From positions 142,625,976 through 142,689,975 of the forward strand of contig NC_081413.1 in NCBI RefSeq assembly GCF_030272615.1: a stretch of 64,000 bases of DNA. Direction: 5' to 3'. The DNA comes from Cryptomeria japonica. Its lineage: Eukaryota > Streptophyta > Pinopsida > Cupressales > Cupressaceae. Every line of letters starts with the position of its first letter. Position 1 is the stretch's first letter. This document shows positions 1 to 11,222 of the stretch, piece after piece. The notes under the pieces are model-generated. The model ran no database searches, was not told where the DNA came from, and saw nothing but the letters and a program-made list of their open reading frames with translations. The position numbers were made by a program, and so were the translations under genes.

Positions 1-1
1 A

Positions 2-1306
2 GAGATGTTGGATAAAGCTGGTGTGTTGATTCTCCCTAAATGGGATATAGCTGATGCATTGATTCTTGATGCAGTAAGGAAGGAGACAAAGCAAATGGAA
101 GGAGTGACCTTTAGTAAAGATGATGCTACCCTGGTCATGTGGTCTCTAAAAAGAGATGAAAATAGAAAGAAAAAGGATGCCCTAGGGTCAAGCTACCTTG
201 GAGGCATGATTGTTAAGAGAGTCCAAGACACAGGGGTAGTAGAAGTTGCAAGCACAGTCCTAGAGACTGCAAAGTTCAGTGTTGCAGTGGCAGAGAAAGA
301 AGCAAAGGAAAAGGAAGATCTCCAAGCTAAGTTGGAGACAATTTTAAAAGCTTATAACAATGCCAAGGAGGAGGTAATGGGTAAAGATAGCATTATTGCC
401 AAGTTGAAAAGCTAGTTGGCAGGACAATACCGTCAAGGTGAGTCCTCAACATTGATGATCACCTCTTCTCCTACATGGCCTCCACCTACTAGCCCCATCA
501 TTGAATTCCCACCATCTCCAACACCTTCTAGTTCCCAATTGGTTGAGATCACTCCCCATGAGTTGGAGAAGCTAAAATAGGCTCAAGCCTTGTTTGCAAA
601 GAAATATGAAGAGAGAGCGAGGGCTAAAATTTTGAGTTTTACTGACACCATAGGGTCCTCATTAATGTACAACAACATGAGAAAAATTTTGGACATGTGT
701 AATGAGCTCAATGGAGACAAGGCTGTTCTGATGCCTATTTTTGACAAGTGGAAACCCAGGGAGCAGGATCTAGAACTTATTTGTGTATCTTATGATGAGG
801 CAGGGGCTGACCCCATTATCAAATCCACTTGTGAGATGGCAAAGGATCTAGCAAAGTTAGTAGAAGGAGTAGATAATGCAGATAGAAAGATCAAATTGTA
901 CAAGAAAGAGTACACTGATCAAGTATTTGAATTACTCCCAAGGGGTTTTGTCAGTCCAACTCAATTGAAGGACAAACAAATATGGCTTAATGAACTAGAT
1001 GCCAACCTATCATTAAGAATAAAAGGAATCATTAATTCAGATGATACTTCCCTATTTGTCAAAACAATTGAGGAGATAGAGAAAATCAAATCACACTATG
1101 GTTTTCTAAATTTAGAGGTCAACAAAATGAGGAACTCTTGGAAAAGATTAGCCAAGACGAAGGGAAAAGTGATTAATTTCTTGTGGCCTGCTAATGATGT
1201 ATACCAAGAGTGGACAAGAAAGTACATGGTGCTAAATGTAGAGCAGTTAGAAGGGGTTGTAACAGAACAAGCAGAGGAAGCCGCAAGTGCTAAAAAGGAC
1301 TTGTAA
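2..1306 (+). pseudogene. R1 unknown ORF a (C-terminal part, two in-frame stops)
   Basis: One reading frame is open from the window edge to a TAA at 1304-1306, apart from TAG codons at 413 and 578. Reading through both gives about 434 residues. The first 135 are lysine/glutamate-rich and coiled-coil-like. A short proline/serine linker with repeated PP and SP follows at about 440-560. The rest is a charged helical region ending near AEEAASAKKDL. I recognise no family. Both interrupting codons are TAG in contexts where CAG would keep a sensible reading, as expected for C-to-T decay. The true start lies upstream of the window, so the ATG at 5 is not claimed as the start. It belongs to the retroelement that ends at 7814. 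Confidence 0.55.
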
Positions 1307-2399
1307 CCGCTTCTTGGAAAAAACTCTTGTTTGTAACAAACTTTCTTTTGAAAGGTTTGAAGCTTGTATGCATCCATGTTAATATAAATGGATACCAGGA
1401 CTTCTAAAAAACAATCGCAAGAATTTGTAAGAAAACTCTGCTGAAATATATCTGGGATTTTCTAGTCTTATGGAGAATACTCTGAGTTTTGTAATATTTT
1501 CTCAAAATTAATATCAATATACAGACTATAAACTTTCGAGCCCAAATTTTGTGTTGTCTTCTGGTCTACTTGAAAATATTTACTGTTTTCAATATGAGTA
1601 ATGTAGGGTTATTCATTTGAGTATGGATTGTAAGGCAGTCTTAAATAGAGGCATTTCTTAGCTTTTCTCTCCAGGAAGGAAATTAAATACACATGAAGCA
1701 TTTCTATCAGTAAATTCCTTGTGGGAGATTTTGAATTTGATGAATGCAGTCTAGTTTGATAAGTGTAAATTCTTATGTTTCCCAGGCATGTGTGGGGTTT
1801 TATAGAAGCCGAGGTGATGGGATGTGTGGAGATATTTGATTGTGGGAGTATTGTTTAAACTTAGATGACTCTGTGGCCTGAATAAGGCATTGGTATCTAT
1901 TGTGGTTGTCTTTTACATATCTTGTAGGTCAATACTGAACATGAGTATAAGCTTTCTTTCTTTGTTTCAGTTATTTTTGAGGTGATAGGATTCATTGGTT
2001 TTCAGACTGGTTTACTAAGGATCTATCTTTTAAAAGTGTGAAGTCAATTCACATAAGGTATACCCGCTTGAACTTTGGATAAGTTTGAAGTGTAGAAGGC
2101 TTTAAAACCTTGTCATATGTTGCTCTGAAGTTTCCTTCTCTTTGATTTCTCTTCTACAGATAGAGTTTATTATTTATTATAAGGGTTTTTAAGGGGAATC
2201 AGAATTTGAGAACAACAGGGCATTCTTCTATTCATTTTTCACATTGTGAAGAAAGAGTAAGAGCATAACAATAGATTGAAAAAAGGATATTTCAGAAAAA
2301 TCTGAGCTTGAAGCGATTAGTCAAAAGATTCCTTGCATCCAGTTGTGATTGAAAAGGTATTTATCCATACACAAGCTATTTGTTCATACCCTATTTTTC
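1307..2399 (+). other. Non-coding spacer between the two R1 ORFs
   Basis: No frame of convincing length is present. The sequence is T-rich on the plus strand and looks like an untranslated region: after the TAA of ORF a come several AT-rich stretches around 1490-1530. I see no LTR ends, primer site or tandem repeat. It may be the leader of ORF b or the 3' untranslated part of ORF a. Confidence 0.4.
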
Positions 2400-5300
2400 A
2401 TGATGGCATCTACATTTGGTATTGTGACTCCACTTGTTATTGATATTACTGAGAGAGAAAGTCCTATATTCAAGAGGCATCCATTGAAATCTACTAAAGA
2501 TGGTTTGGAAGGTTCATTTTCCTCTGTTCCTTATGGTGTGCTTCATAAGGAAGATATTAGGGCATACATCCACTACAACATTGAAGAACTTGGAAATGTG
2601 GATATGCTATCACTATATACCAAGCATATGATGGATGGTATGGGTAATTTGAAGCCTAAATTCAAGTCATTACAAGTCAAGGGTTTCATTCAATTCATTT
2701 ATTTCTCGATGTTTGATGAACTTGAATGGGTCTAATACATTCTGAGCCAAATTCATGATGAGTTCATGTGGCTAGACTGACCTCACAAGCCTACCAAGCA
2801 AGTTATTCAAGTAGTTACCTATTTGAATTCAACCTGTGAGATCCGTGGTCTAAGAAAAGTTCAAAATACTATAGAAATAGTTGTTGTCAGATCCTAATTT
2901 GATAGTTGGTCAATGACAATAAATGATATCATTAAGCATGATATGAGATTTGCCTCAATGGTGACTGGATACAAGGTATATCAATCCAGCAGGCATAATT
3001 TTATATCCGATACTACAATATTTGTAGCCTATCAAATTTTGAAGGAGGGGAAAAGGTATGATCTATGTACAGTACTTTCAGTGAGTTGTTGAGAAATATA
3101 AAGAAGATAAAGCAATACAAGAAGCATGTATTCAAATTTGGTTCCTTGATTGTTTGCTTAGAACTATATTTCCTAAGTGAGATCCCCAGTATTGGGAAGA
3201 TTCAATGGGGTTATGATAAACTAGTGATAGTTCAGATAAAGGAAGGATTGCAGGGTTTAGGTGATACTATTGCATATAAATATGCTTTATGGGGATATTT
3301 TAAATCATTTCAAGCACCAGTGCAAATTAGAGAAAGGATTCCCAAGGAGATTATTGAGAAATATGAGAAAACTATCTACTTCATGGTTGATAAGGACCAA
3401 TGTCACATGGAAGCATTTGAGCCAAGAATTGTCTAGATCATTCCCATGGGGTATGTGGTGGATGCAACTACTCTTGATGCATATTATCAACACCTGTTGA
3501 GTCAACCAATGGTTGATAAGGAAGAAAGGTTCAAAACATACAAAGAGAAAGACTTCAACTTGCACAAGAAATTCACCGAACTGGTAAGGAAGACGAAAGT
3601 AAGAAAGGAGGTTGAGGAGCTAGAAGAATAATACATTTTTAATGAGGAAGACATGGCTAAGCCCAAGAAGTCAAAACTAGTCAACACTCCTCCCAAGTAG
3701 GCCAAGCCTTGACAGTCTCAGTCTGCACCTACCTCCCATGTGCAGAAGTCCATTCCTCCACCTAAGCCACAGACAACATCATCTAGTGGAGCGGAGAAAA
3801 GGAAGAAGCAGAAACCCAAAAGAGTGTATGTTGCTACCACTACCAAGGACATAGAGACAAAATCTAATGAAGTAGTAAAAGAGGTGAAGAAGACAACCAC
3901 ATATGTTATAGTTGTGAAGAAGCCAGAATCTGATGGAGTTCAACAATCAAAGAAGCCAAGGGAAGAAAATAAGTCATCCAAAAAAGCCAGAGCAAGAAAG
4001 AAGCAAAAGTTAGAGATAGCGAAAGCTCTCAAATCTGGTAAAAATGAAGGTACATTTGAAATTGTGCCCCCATTGACTCTGAAATAATTAACTGATGAAA
4101 TTATCAAGGATGAAAATCTGAAGAATGTGCCTACATATTATGAAATTTTTCATGATAAACATTAGAGGAAAATTAAGGAAGTAGTTGTTGAATACATGGA
4201 TGTCTATAGTAAGACATTGATAGAAATTTCATCCATGATCCCTAAAAGCCTGTATGACATTTTGGAAGCGAGAAGGCATATAGAAAGTCTTGATGATGAG
4301 AGAATAAAGGAGTATGTAGTAGTAAATCTATCCTCAGTTATTTCTAGAGATGAAGTTACTAGATTATTAAAGCTTGCAAAGGATAAATTTTTAAGTAGGA
4401 AGAGGGTGAATAAGATTATGCCCGACAAGATAGATGAGGAAACCAAGAAAACTAAAACAATTTTGAGAGAGTTTTTGATGCAAGAGCATCCCTGGTTCTT
4501 GGCAATCTTGCATCACCCAAGAATATTTCCTTTCAATTTCTTTGATCTTTTCAGTAGTTTTGTTTCTAAGAGTTACCAGATACCTTGGCGTTGATCATTT
4601 ATCTTGCAAAGATAGATTTGGACTTCATTCTTTTTCATCTTTATTGTTCTAGATCCACATTTCATTTGGATCTCTTTCCAACAAGTTATCACTTCTGGAT
4701 TGGCTGGCAATTTCCTGTTCTCCTCGGATGCTTGAGCTTAATGGCTAGTTGGTGTTCTTGGATCTTGTGGAGTGATTCCTTGATTTGTGGAGATGACTTA
4801 TCATGTGTGGGATGATCTTAGATGCTTGGATGACCCTCTTATTGGTCTTTGCTTCATGGTGATTCTTTTTTGGAGGATTTTCATCTCATATTTGGGCCGA
4901 CCTATCTTCATGTTTCATTTTTCCTTTATGTGGGGAATGTGATCTTTCCTGGTCGACCTGGATGTTCTTGGATGCTATATAATGATGTATTTGATCATAG
5001 TATATTCAGTATTGTGTATATATAACCATAGATGGTAGTTGGAATCTAATGTTTGCTTCTAGATTGATGCATATGGATGTATTTCTGTAATAAGGCAGTT
5101 GCTTGCATGTAAGCCGAATGTTATTGGCAGATGCATTTGAATAAATGAATTGATGCACGCCTGATTTGGCATTCTCTCTTTCTCTTGTGTTGTATTGTGT
5201 TTTTTTAATCTTGCTACATGGACCTGACTTCCTCTTTAGGGATCCTCCTATCCGTGGATGCACTAGTTTTTGATAGATCAAAGAGTTGATGTGAATCTGG

Positions 5301-6423
5301 AAGAACCATCTTAGGACACATCTATTCTGGAAGTATCTGTTGTTGTTCCTGATAAACAAAAAGATCAATCATTTGAGAAAGCCACTCTGGAAGAGTAGCC
5401 TAGGGTACAAACCATAGATAGCATTGATGACTCTAGTGACACTATAAGGGATCCTCTGGTGATCAAAGTCATTTAAGAAAAGACAGCTAAGGAGACAATG
5501 GATATGGATAAGGACAAGGATGGTGGTGAGAAATGTGAAAAGGATGAGAGTGCAAAGGTTGCAGATAAGGAGAAATAAGAGGAGAAGGGATATTAGGCTT
5601 TGACAATAGTGGCAAGAGACATTGTTGATGACAAAGGGAAACAAATTGCTATAGATTCAGATGATTTTGGTCAAGGGTTGATTGACCTAAGCACCTTATC
5701 TCCCATTCAAGCATTAAAGTTGGCAACTCTCACTCAAGCCAAAGCTAGTGGGGACTTGCTTAAGTCCCATTCTATTGACAAAGAGTTGATATCATTGGCA
5801 GGAGACCTATTGGAGAAAATAATGCCATCTTTGAAACTAGACTCATATGATCCCTCTGGTAAGCTTAAAAGTTTGCTGGATGATGTGGGTTCCCATTTTG
5901 AGTCTCTAGAGAAGGCTATAGACACTCAAATTTTGAATAAATTCAATTCTATGAGATTAAGACAATTTTTGAAGATGATTGAAGATGATAGAGTTAGTAT
6001 AGTGATTGCTATGGAAAGTATTCAGGATGCTCTTGATCAAGGTGGTCGGTTATACAAGTCATGTCTTATTTTGTCAAAGTTAATTATAGACATTGACGAG
6101 AAAATAAAGGAATGTGAAGGTCAACTAGCTAAGGTATCTCAGTCATATGCACCTCAATCGGCATTGGCTAGCAATTTTGAACCCCACATTTTGAGTATAT
6201 TAGATAGGATCACGAGTTTAAATCAAGAAAAGGAAAGAGTTTTGGGTAGACTGTCAGAAGTGATAAGTCTTATCACTACACAGATAGATTCTTTGATGAG
6301 TAGCATGCATGCTGCTAAGGATGCATTGGATAAGCCTATTATAGTAGACATAAGAGGAGAAGAGATGTATGCCTACCTTTTTTAGTGGAATGATCAATAT
6401 TTTTGAGAGTTTAAAGAAGGTAG
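2400..6423 (+). pseudogene. R1 unknown ORF b, long coiled-coil protein, broken by stops, one frameshift and a solo LTR
   Basis: Two adjacent ATGs at 2400 and 2403 open a frame starting MMASTFGIV. It runs in one frame to about 3055, then shifts, and all later pieces (3065-3436, 3446-3631, 3740-4087, 4196-4475, 5271-6385) lie in a single common frame. Without the 4476-5270 insertion this is roughly 1,070 residues. The N-terminal 400 residues look globular. A basic lysine-rich stretch lies at about 3740-4060 and an acidic D/E/K-rich stretch at 5480-5590. The C-terminal 250 residues (5600-6385) are heptad-like helix. Fourteen in-frame stops (2733, 2778, 2895, 3434, 3629, 3698, 3710, 4085, 4163, 5312, 5396, 5474, 5576, 5594) all fit loss of a CAA, CAG or CGA codon by C-to-T change. 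The end may be 6385 or, reading through a further TAG, near 6423. No known domain is recognised. Confidence 0.55.
4476..5265 (+). mobile_element. S1: solo LTR of the R2 family inside R1 ORF b
   Basis: It begins TGATGCAAGAGCATCC, the reverse complement of the 3' ends of the R2 LTRs at 8975 and 14424, so it lies in the opposite orientation to R2. It ends near GATGCACTA, a decayed CA end. The 5 bp gtttt occurs at both 4471-4475 and 5266-5270, a perfect target duplication. Insertion plus duplication is 795 bp, a multiple of three, so the disrupted R1 frame continues in register on the far side. There is no internal region, which indicates LTR-LTR recombination. The first 40 bp form an imperfect inverted repeat (TGATGCAAGA paired with TCTTGCATCA). 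Confidence 0.8.
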
Positions 6424-6528
6424 GTGATAATCATTTGTTGTCCCTTCGGACAATTTTTGTTGGCATATTCAAGTTTTTGTGAGAAGTTGTACATATTTGT
6501 GTCTATAGATTTTGGCAGATTCCTATTT

Positions 6529-6680
6529 TTGGCATTGTTGTCAAAGGGGGAGAGAGAAGAGTGAAAAATGGCACTATTTCTCAAGAGGAATTTGACATTT
6601 TGAAGTTTTGCAGTTTTGAGTAGTTTTGAGTGTACAGTTCAATTTTCACAATGTTGCCATCAATGCCAAAAGGGGGAGAT
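6529..6680 (+). promoter_or_regulatory. R1 twin polypurine tracts
   Basis: Two purine runs lie upstream of the LTR, each preceded by a similar leader: TTGGCATTGTTG then TCAAAGGGGGAGA at 6529-6552, and TTGCCATCAATGCC then AAAAGGGGGAGAT at 6654-6680. The second touches the 3' LTR and is the expected plus-strand primer. The same pair in the same order occurs at the 3' end of the copia element R5 (46538-46563 and 46635-46660, opposite strand). Confidence 0.75.
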
Positions 6681-7814
6681 TATTGGAAAGAGACATTGTT
6701 TCAGTGATGATTGATGCATGAGGAGTGCTTAGGGGTTTTAATTGATGGAAACTTATTTCAGTAACCACATCTAGTGTACATAGATCTGATTTATCGGAAG
6801 TCATTTTGTTCATAAAGCATAAGTCTAGAAGGTGGAACACACTAACCAGTAGGGCATGAGATCGTGGTATATTGCTTGACATTGATGTTGTAATTTTAGT
6901 TGTAGTGATTAAGGTAGTTGATTCAAGGTCCAGGGTAGTTTATTTCATGATCTCTGTATTTGGTGTTGAATTGTATGCAAGTTTAAAAGGTTCAGTATCC
7001 GGTAATCCAGTTAGAACAGAGTTATTTTGGTGTATCGTGTGTAGCGAAATCTTAGGGATGATTTTGGTGATTGGTTTTGTGTTCAAGGTGATTGGGCCAG
7101 CTTATGGGAAGTTAATTATTATCTTGTTTTGGTCTGAATTTGGATTTGTGGACGAGTTGAGCCAATTTGGTGATACACATTCCATGTTGCGTGTTATGCA
7201 GTTTTTGGAAGCCGACATGATTAATGATTCTTTTTGTTGGTGTGGATATATAAGATCAATTTGGTTGATAATTTTGAGATGTGTTATGAGTGAAGAGAGT
7301 CTGTATGAGCAAATTTGTGAGTTTGGTGAATGCGATTGAAGGTTTTGGTGGTTTAGAAAACAAAGCAAAGAGACAAATCAAGTGCAGGAAAGAATCTAAG
7401 CCTAACTAGAACTATATTCTGGCATAGTTAGATGCTATACTTCAGTTCATTCATTATTGTAATCATTTTGTATTATCCTATAAGCCATTGATCCTACCTC
7501 TGATTTGTAGCCCTTTTTGTATTTGAGTAGTGAGCTCTAGGTAGTGTGCTTGAATGCAAGTGCATTCCCCTTACATAATATTATCATACTTCTAGCCATA
7601 TTAATAATATTGTGGGTTCAAATCCCATTGTGGTTTTTCCCTTTCCATTTTTCCAAGTAAAAATTCCTGTGTTATGGTTATTTGGTTATTTGTTTTGAGT
7701 TTCTGCATATTACTTTCTTTCTTGTGCATTTGGTGGATTAAGAATCAGATTAATAAGTCTACAAACTATAAAACACTGATTCACACCTCCTCTCATTGTT
7801 CATTGATTCCAACA
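6681..7814 (+). repeat. R1 3' LTR
   Basis: 1,134 bp, from TATTGGAAAG (TG decayed to TA) to GATTCCAACA. It is clearly homologous along its length to the solo LTR at 17509-18659. It has a TATA-like tract at 7247-7253, matched at 18074-18080 in the solo copy, and a block near 7614-7657 matching the LTR hairpin described in the findings. R1's 5' LTR is outside the window, so LTR divergence and the target duplication cannot be read. Confidence 0.85.
7247..7253 (+). promoter_or_regulatory. TATA-like box in R1 3' LTR
   Basis: The string TATATAA follows GGTGTGGA. The same string and flank are kept in the solo LTR copy at 18074-18080. Its position, a little past the LTR midpoint, suits a U3/R boundary. 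Confidence 0.5.
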
Positions 7815-8177
7815 ATTAAGAAAGCTCTAGGCTAGATTAGATGTATTAAAAAGGAATATTGTAACATATGAAAGAAGATTAGAAGAGGAGTTTGAGAAGA
7901 GAAAAAGGCCCTTGAAGGAGGACAATTCTAGCCCTTGGATAGAAGAAACATTGAAAGAGAAGAATGGTGTAATGATGTATGGGGTCAAGGATGCATTATC
8001 AAATCCCTTACAAATAGCTTCTTCCTAGTAATTTGTAGAGACAAAAAGAGCGATAGCATTATACAAGGGGGTCCTTTCATGATGGATGGAATGGGAATGT
8101 ACATCAAAAACTAGGAGCCAAATTTTGACCCTAGTAAAAGCTTCCATTGAAGGAGTCCCTATCTAGACTAGAATATA
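7815..8177 (+). pseudogene. LINE ORF1, first part (DUF4283-like)
   Basis: Translation shows SLTNSFFLVICRDKKSDSI, then GGPFMMDGMGMYIKN and EPNFDPSK. This is the signature of the DUF4283-type N-terminal region of plant LINE ORF1, an RNA-binding protein packaged with the LINE RNA. A one-base shift lies near 8140, and a TAG stands where the family has tryptophan in the VPIWTR motif. The frame is cut by the R2 insertion at 8177 and resumes at 14425 with the NLPREYW motif. Confidence 0.75.
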
Positions 8178-8975
8178 TGAAGCAGTCACGGGTGAGGAGG
8201 GACCTCAAAGAGATCAATTCAGACTGGTCAACAAGTGTAAACACAATGAAAAAACATAGATATGATGGAGGCAATGTAGAACATATACTTTTATTGCATG
8301 AAATTTGATTACATTCAACTGGTAACAACTAGGTTACAACATACCGGCACATAGACCTAGTAGAATAGGTCACAACCAGGACCTTGAATCAAAAGATCTC
8401 GCTTCTAGGCACAATCTACCTATCTAATAATTTGATTGATTCTAAATTGATTACATTCTAAAGCATGATTATAAATATATATATCGATCCAAAGGATCCA
8501 GTTGGCCCAAAAGGGATCAAAACCCAAATAACAAGACCTAACGTGCAAAATGAACAAGGTTGGCCTTCACCAAGAGATTCCTCCAAAAAATCCAAAGGAT
8601 GAAATGTAGATCATGGGAAACGGTTGGCCACACACCAAGGAACATCAAAATCAACACTTAAGGCTTTGCAAGCTTTGGAATGGGTTCTAGTGGATCACCA
8701 TAATAGGCCTCAGGCAACCGATAACAAAGTAACAATTGGTAACAAGAAATTGTCATGAAAATCGGTAGCGATATCTTGTCAAAAATTGATCCAAATGAAA
8801 TGTGGTCTGAAAGAAAGAAAGATGATCAAGTCAAATCCAACTCCATAGGATTCGGTGAGCCAAATCCGGGACACACAAAAAGGAAAACTGAAACTACAAA
8901 TGGAAAACAAAATAGATAGGCAAAATGTTTTTGGTTGATGCAAGATTGTTGTGAACCGGGGATGCTCTTGCATTA
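8178..8975 (-). repeat. R2 3' LTR (left copy)
   Basis: 798 bp on the plus strand from TGAAGCAGTC to CTTGCATTA (CA decayed to TA). Homologous throughout to 13620-14424. The terminal 38 bp contain the imperfect inverted repeat TGATGCAAGA / TCTTGCATTA seen in every LTR of this family. Confidence 0.9.
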
Positions 8976-8999
8976 GACATTCAGGGTTAATGAAAAAGT

Positions 9000-9360
9000 G
9001 AGACTCTCACTTTGTTGAGGTTAGAGGCAAACCAAGGTGGTCTACCTCTTCCTGAGAAATCCAAGATGAATCTTCAACTAGTATTCTCTTCCACTTCAGA
9101 AGATATTCTTTGTATCGACTGTTCTAAGTACTACGCCCAATCCTACTGTCCAAAATCTCTTCAATCTGATTTGGTTCCTTCCAAGGCAATTCTTTCTCAA
9201 GGTCTACAACACTGTCCTCACTCAATTCTGGTTCATGGTACTCATGAATACCTGCAATGTTGAATATAGGTGAAATACTTAGATTATCGGGTAGCTCCAC
9301 TTCATATTCATTTCCAAAACTGAACTTACTCAAAATCTTATAGGGTCCAAACTTCTTCAT
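9000..9360 (-). pseudogene. R2 integrase C-terminus and chromodomain
   Basis: The minus-strand frame 9360-9124 reads KKFGPYKILSKF, EVELPDNL and SPIFNIAGIHEYH, the GPF/Y-type tail of gypsy integrase. After one stop the frame continues with RYKEYLLKWKR and EDSSWISQEEV at about 9000-9110. The YLxKWK and W(I/V)xEEE pattern is a chromodomain, which directs chromovirus integration to marked chromatin. The stop at the SRIGRST* position separates the two parts. This domain places R2 among chromoviruses. Confidence 0.85.
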
Positions 9361-10250
9361 CTACAACTTATTATAAGTTCCAAACGAGAATATTTCTTTT
9401 CTCAAATATACCATCACTTTATCACCAACTTCAAATTCCTTATGCCTACTCTTCTCATTTGCCTTCTCCTTATATTTGTTGTTCATGTCTTCCAAATGTT
9501 GTTTAACTTGAAATGCTACCATGTGATCTACAAAATCTTCTGCTTCTAAACTCTTCCAATCTTCACTGCTAATGTCTCTCAATTCTGATATTCCTCTAGT
9601 ATGCACTTTGGTAACAATCTCAAAAGGTGTTTTTCTGGTACTTCTATTCACTAAATTGTTGTAGGCAAACTCTGCTTGTGCAAGTATCAAATCCCAACTT
9701 CCAGTTTTATCTCCCACTAAACATCTCAACACGTTTCCCAAACTTTGGTTAACAACTTCTATCTGTCCATCAGTCTATGGATGAAAAGTAGAACTGAACT
9801 TCAAATTTGTCTTCATCTTCTTCCAAAGTGTTCTTCAAAAATAGCCAAGAAACTTAGTGTCTCTATTTGAAACTATGCTCTTAGGTAATCCATACAATCT
9901 CACCACTTCCTTGAAAAATAGGTCTGCTACATGTAATGCATTTGATGTCTTCTTACAAGGTATGAAATGAGCCATCTACAAAAATATATCCACTACCACA
10001 AATATAGAATTAGTCTCTCTCAGTGTCTTAGGAAATCTAAGTACAAAATTCATGCTTATATCCTCCCAAGGTCTTACCAGTGTTGTCAAAGGTTTATACA
10101 AACCCACATTCTGACTACTACCTTTTGCAACTTGACAGACTCTACAACTCTGCAGATATCTCTTAACATCCTTATGAATCTGGGGCTGAAAGTACTACTC
10201 ACTCACCAATACAACTATTTTTTCAATGGAAAAGTGTCCAACTAAACCTC
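9361..10250 (-). pseudogene. R2 integrase core
   Basis: The minus strand shows the zinc-finger tail CRVCQVAKGS, the core segments MNFVLRFPKT (family usually has aspartate where this has asparagine), VSNRDTKF and DGQIEVVNQ, then GNVLRCLVGDKTGSWD and LAQAEFAYNN. This is the DDE integrase of Ty3/gypsy elements, which joins cDNA to the chromosome. The first catalytic aspartate appears lost, and stops fall at several places, one within the core, so it cannot be functional. Confidence 0.85.
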
Positions 10251-10597
10251 CACTATGCTTCTCTTTTATTAGGCTCTCTCTCATGGAACTCTTAGGTATG
10301 CACAACTGAACTCCCCTAAATAACATCCCATCCTAAATGAAATAATCCAACCATTTGCTCCTATCAACCATAATCAGTTCTCTACATGCTTTCCAAGGTT
10401 CTGCAAAATTCAGGTCTTCAAATCTTCAAAACCTAACATTGTCACTCTCATCTCTCACAACAAATTCCTTCTCCTACTCAATGCATCAACAACTTTGTTA
10501 GATTTTCTACTTCTATTCTTCAACACAAAGGTGTAACTCTGCAAGAATTCTACCCATCTCATATGTCTCTGATTCAACTTACTTTGCTATTCAAATA

Positions 10598-10861
10598 CTA
10601 CAAAGCTTGATGATTTGTATACAACATAAACTCTTTAGGCAACAAGTAGTGTCTCCATTTCTTCAAGGCTTGAATTAAGGCATAAAATTCCTGATCATAC
10701 ATTGAATATCTTATCTGGGCATCATTTAATTTCTCAGTGAAATAGGCTATTGCTCTCCCTTCTTGAATCAAAACTTCTCCTATTGCTATTCCACTTGCAT
10801 CACAATCCACTTGAAATACCTTATTGAAATCCGGTAAAGCTAACACAGGTTGCTCAGTCAC
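10598..10861 (-). pseudogene. R2 RNase H domain
   Basis: The frame reads [59 protein letters not shown] and [10 protein letters not shown]. These are the gypsy RNase H landmarks that follow reverse transcriptase, including the DCDAS aspartate. In the family the last motif is usually TDHQ, so an aspartate is replaced by asparagine here. It degrades the RNA of the RNA-DNA hybrid during cDNA synthesis. Confidence 0.85.
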
Positions 10862-11222
10862 TTTCTACTTCAACAATTCAAAATTTTTTTTTGCTCTGGT
10901 GGTCCACTTGAATTCCTTCTGATCTCCTCTTATGGTCTGAGTCATAGGGTTTAAAACTGAACTGAAATTTTTGATAAACTTCTAGTAAAAACTAGCCAAT
11001 CCATGAAATGATCTTACCTCTCAAATGCTTTCTGGTGTAGGCCACTCATCAATGGCTTTCACTTTCTCAGGGTTCATCTTCAAACCATCCTCATATATCA
11101 CAAATCCTAAATAGACCAACTCATCCTTCATGAAAGTACACATCTTGATATTGATCAACAACTTTTCTTCTCTCAACCTCTATAAAAATTGTCTTAACTA
11201 CAACAAATGATCCTCTTTTGTT

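Larger units (their letters stand above)
1..7814 (+). mobile_element. R1: partial copia-like LTR element with unknown ORFs (5' end outside window)
   Basis: The 3' part of an LTR retrotransposon read on the plus strand. In order it holds the C-terminal part of one unknown ORF, about 1.1 kb without coding, a second very long unknown ORF, a double polypurine tract and a 3' LTR with near-canonical ends. No gag, protease, integrase or reverse transcriptase motif is visible in this part. The extra ORFs sit directly upstream of the 3' LTR, which is the env-like position of SIRE-type copia elements, but I see no signal peptide or membrane segment pattern to call them env. A solo LTR of the same family (17509-18659) shows that the family was mobile elsewhere in the window. 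Assignment to copia rests on the polypurine tract and on LTR features shared with R5 and is an inference. Confidence 0.7.

Noticed and set aside
1-1306. Host plant gene at the left edge
   Set aside because: Stops in frame, no intron signals, and it lies in register with a retroelement 3' end; an element ORF is simpler, though capture of a host gene cannot be excluded.
7613-7631. GGGTTCAAATCCCA, tRNA B-box or T-arm like
   Set aside because: No A box or cloverleaf upstream; lies in the R1 LTR and recurs at 18459-18476 in the solo copy, so it is LTR sequence.
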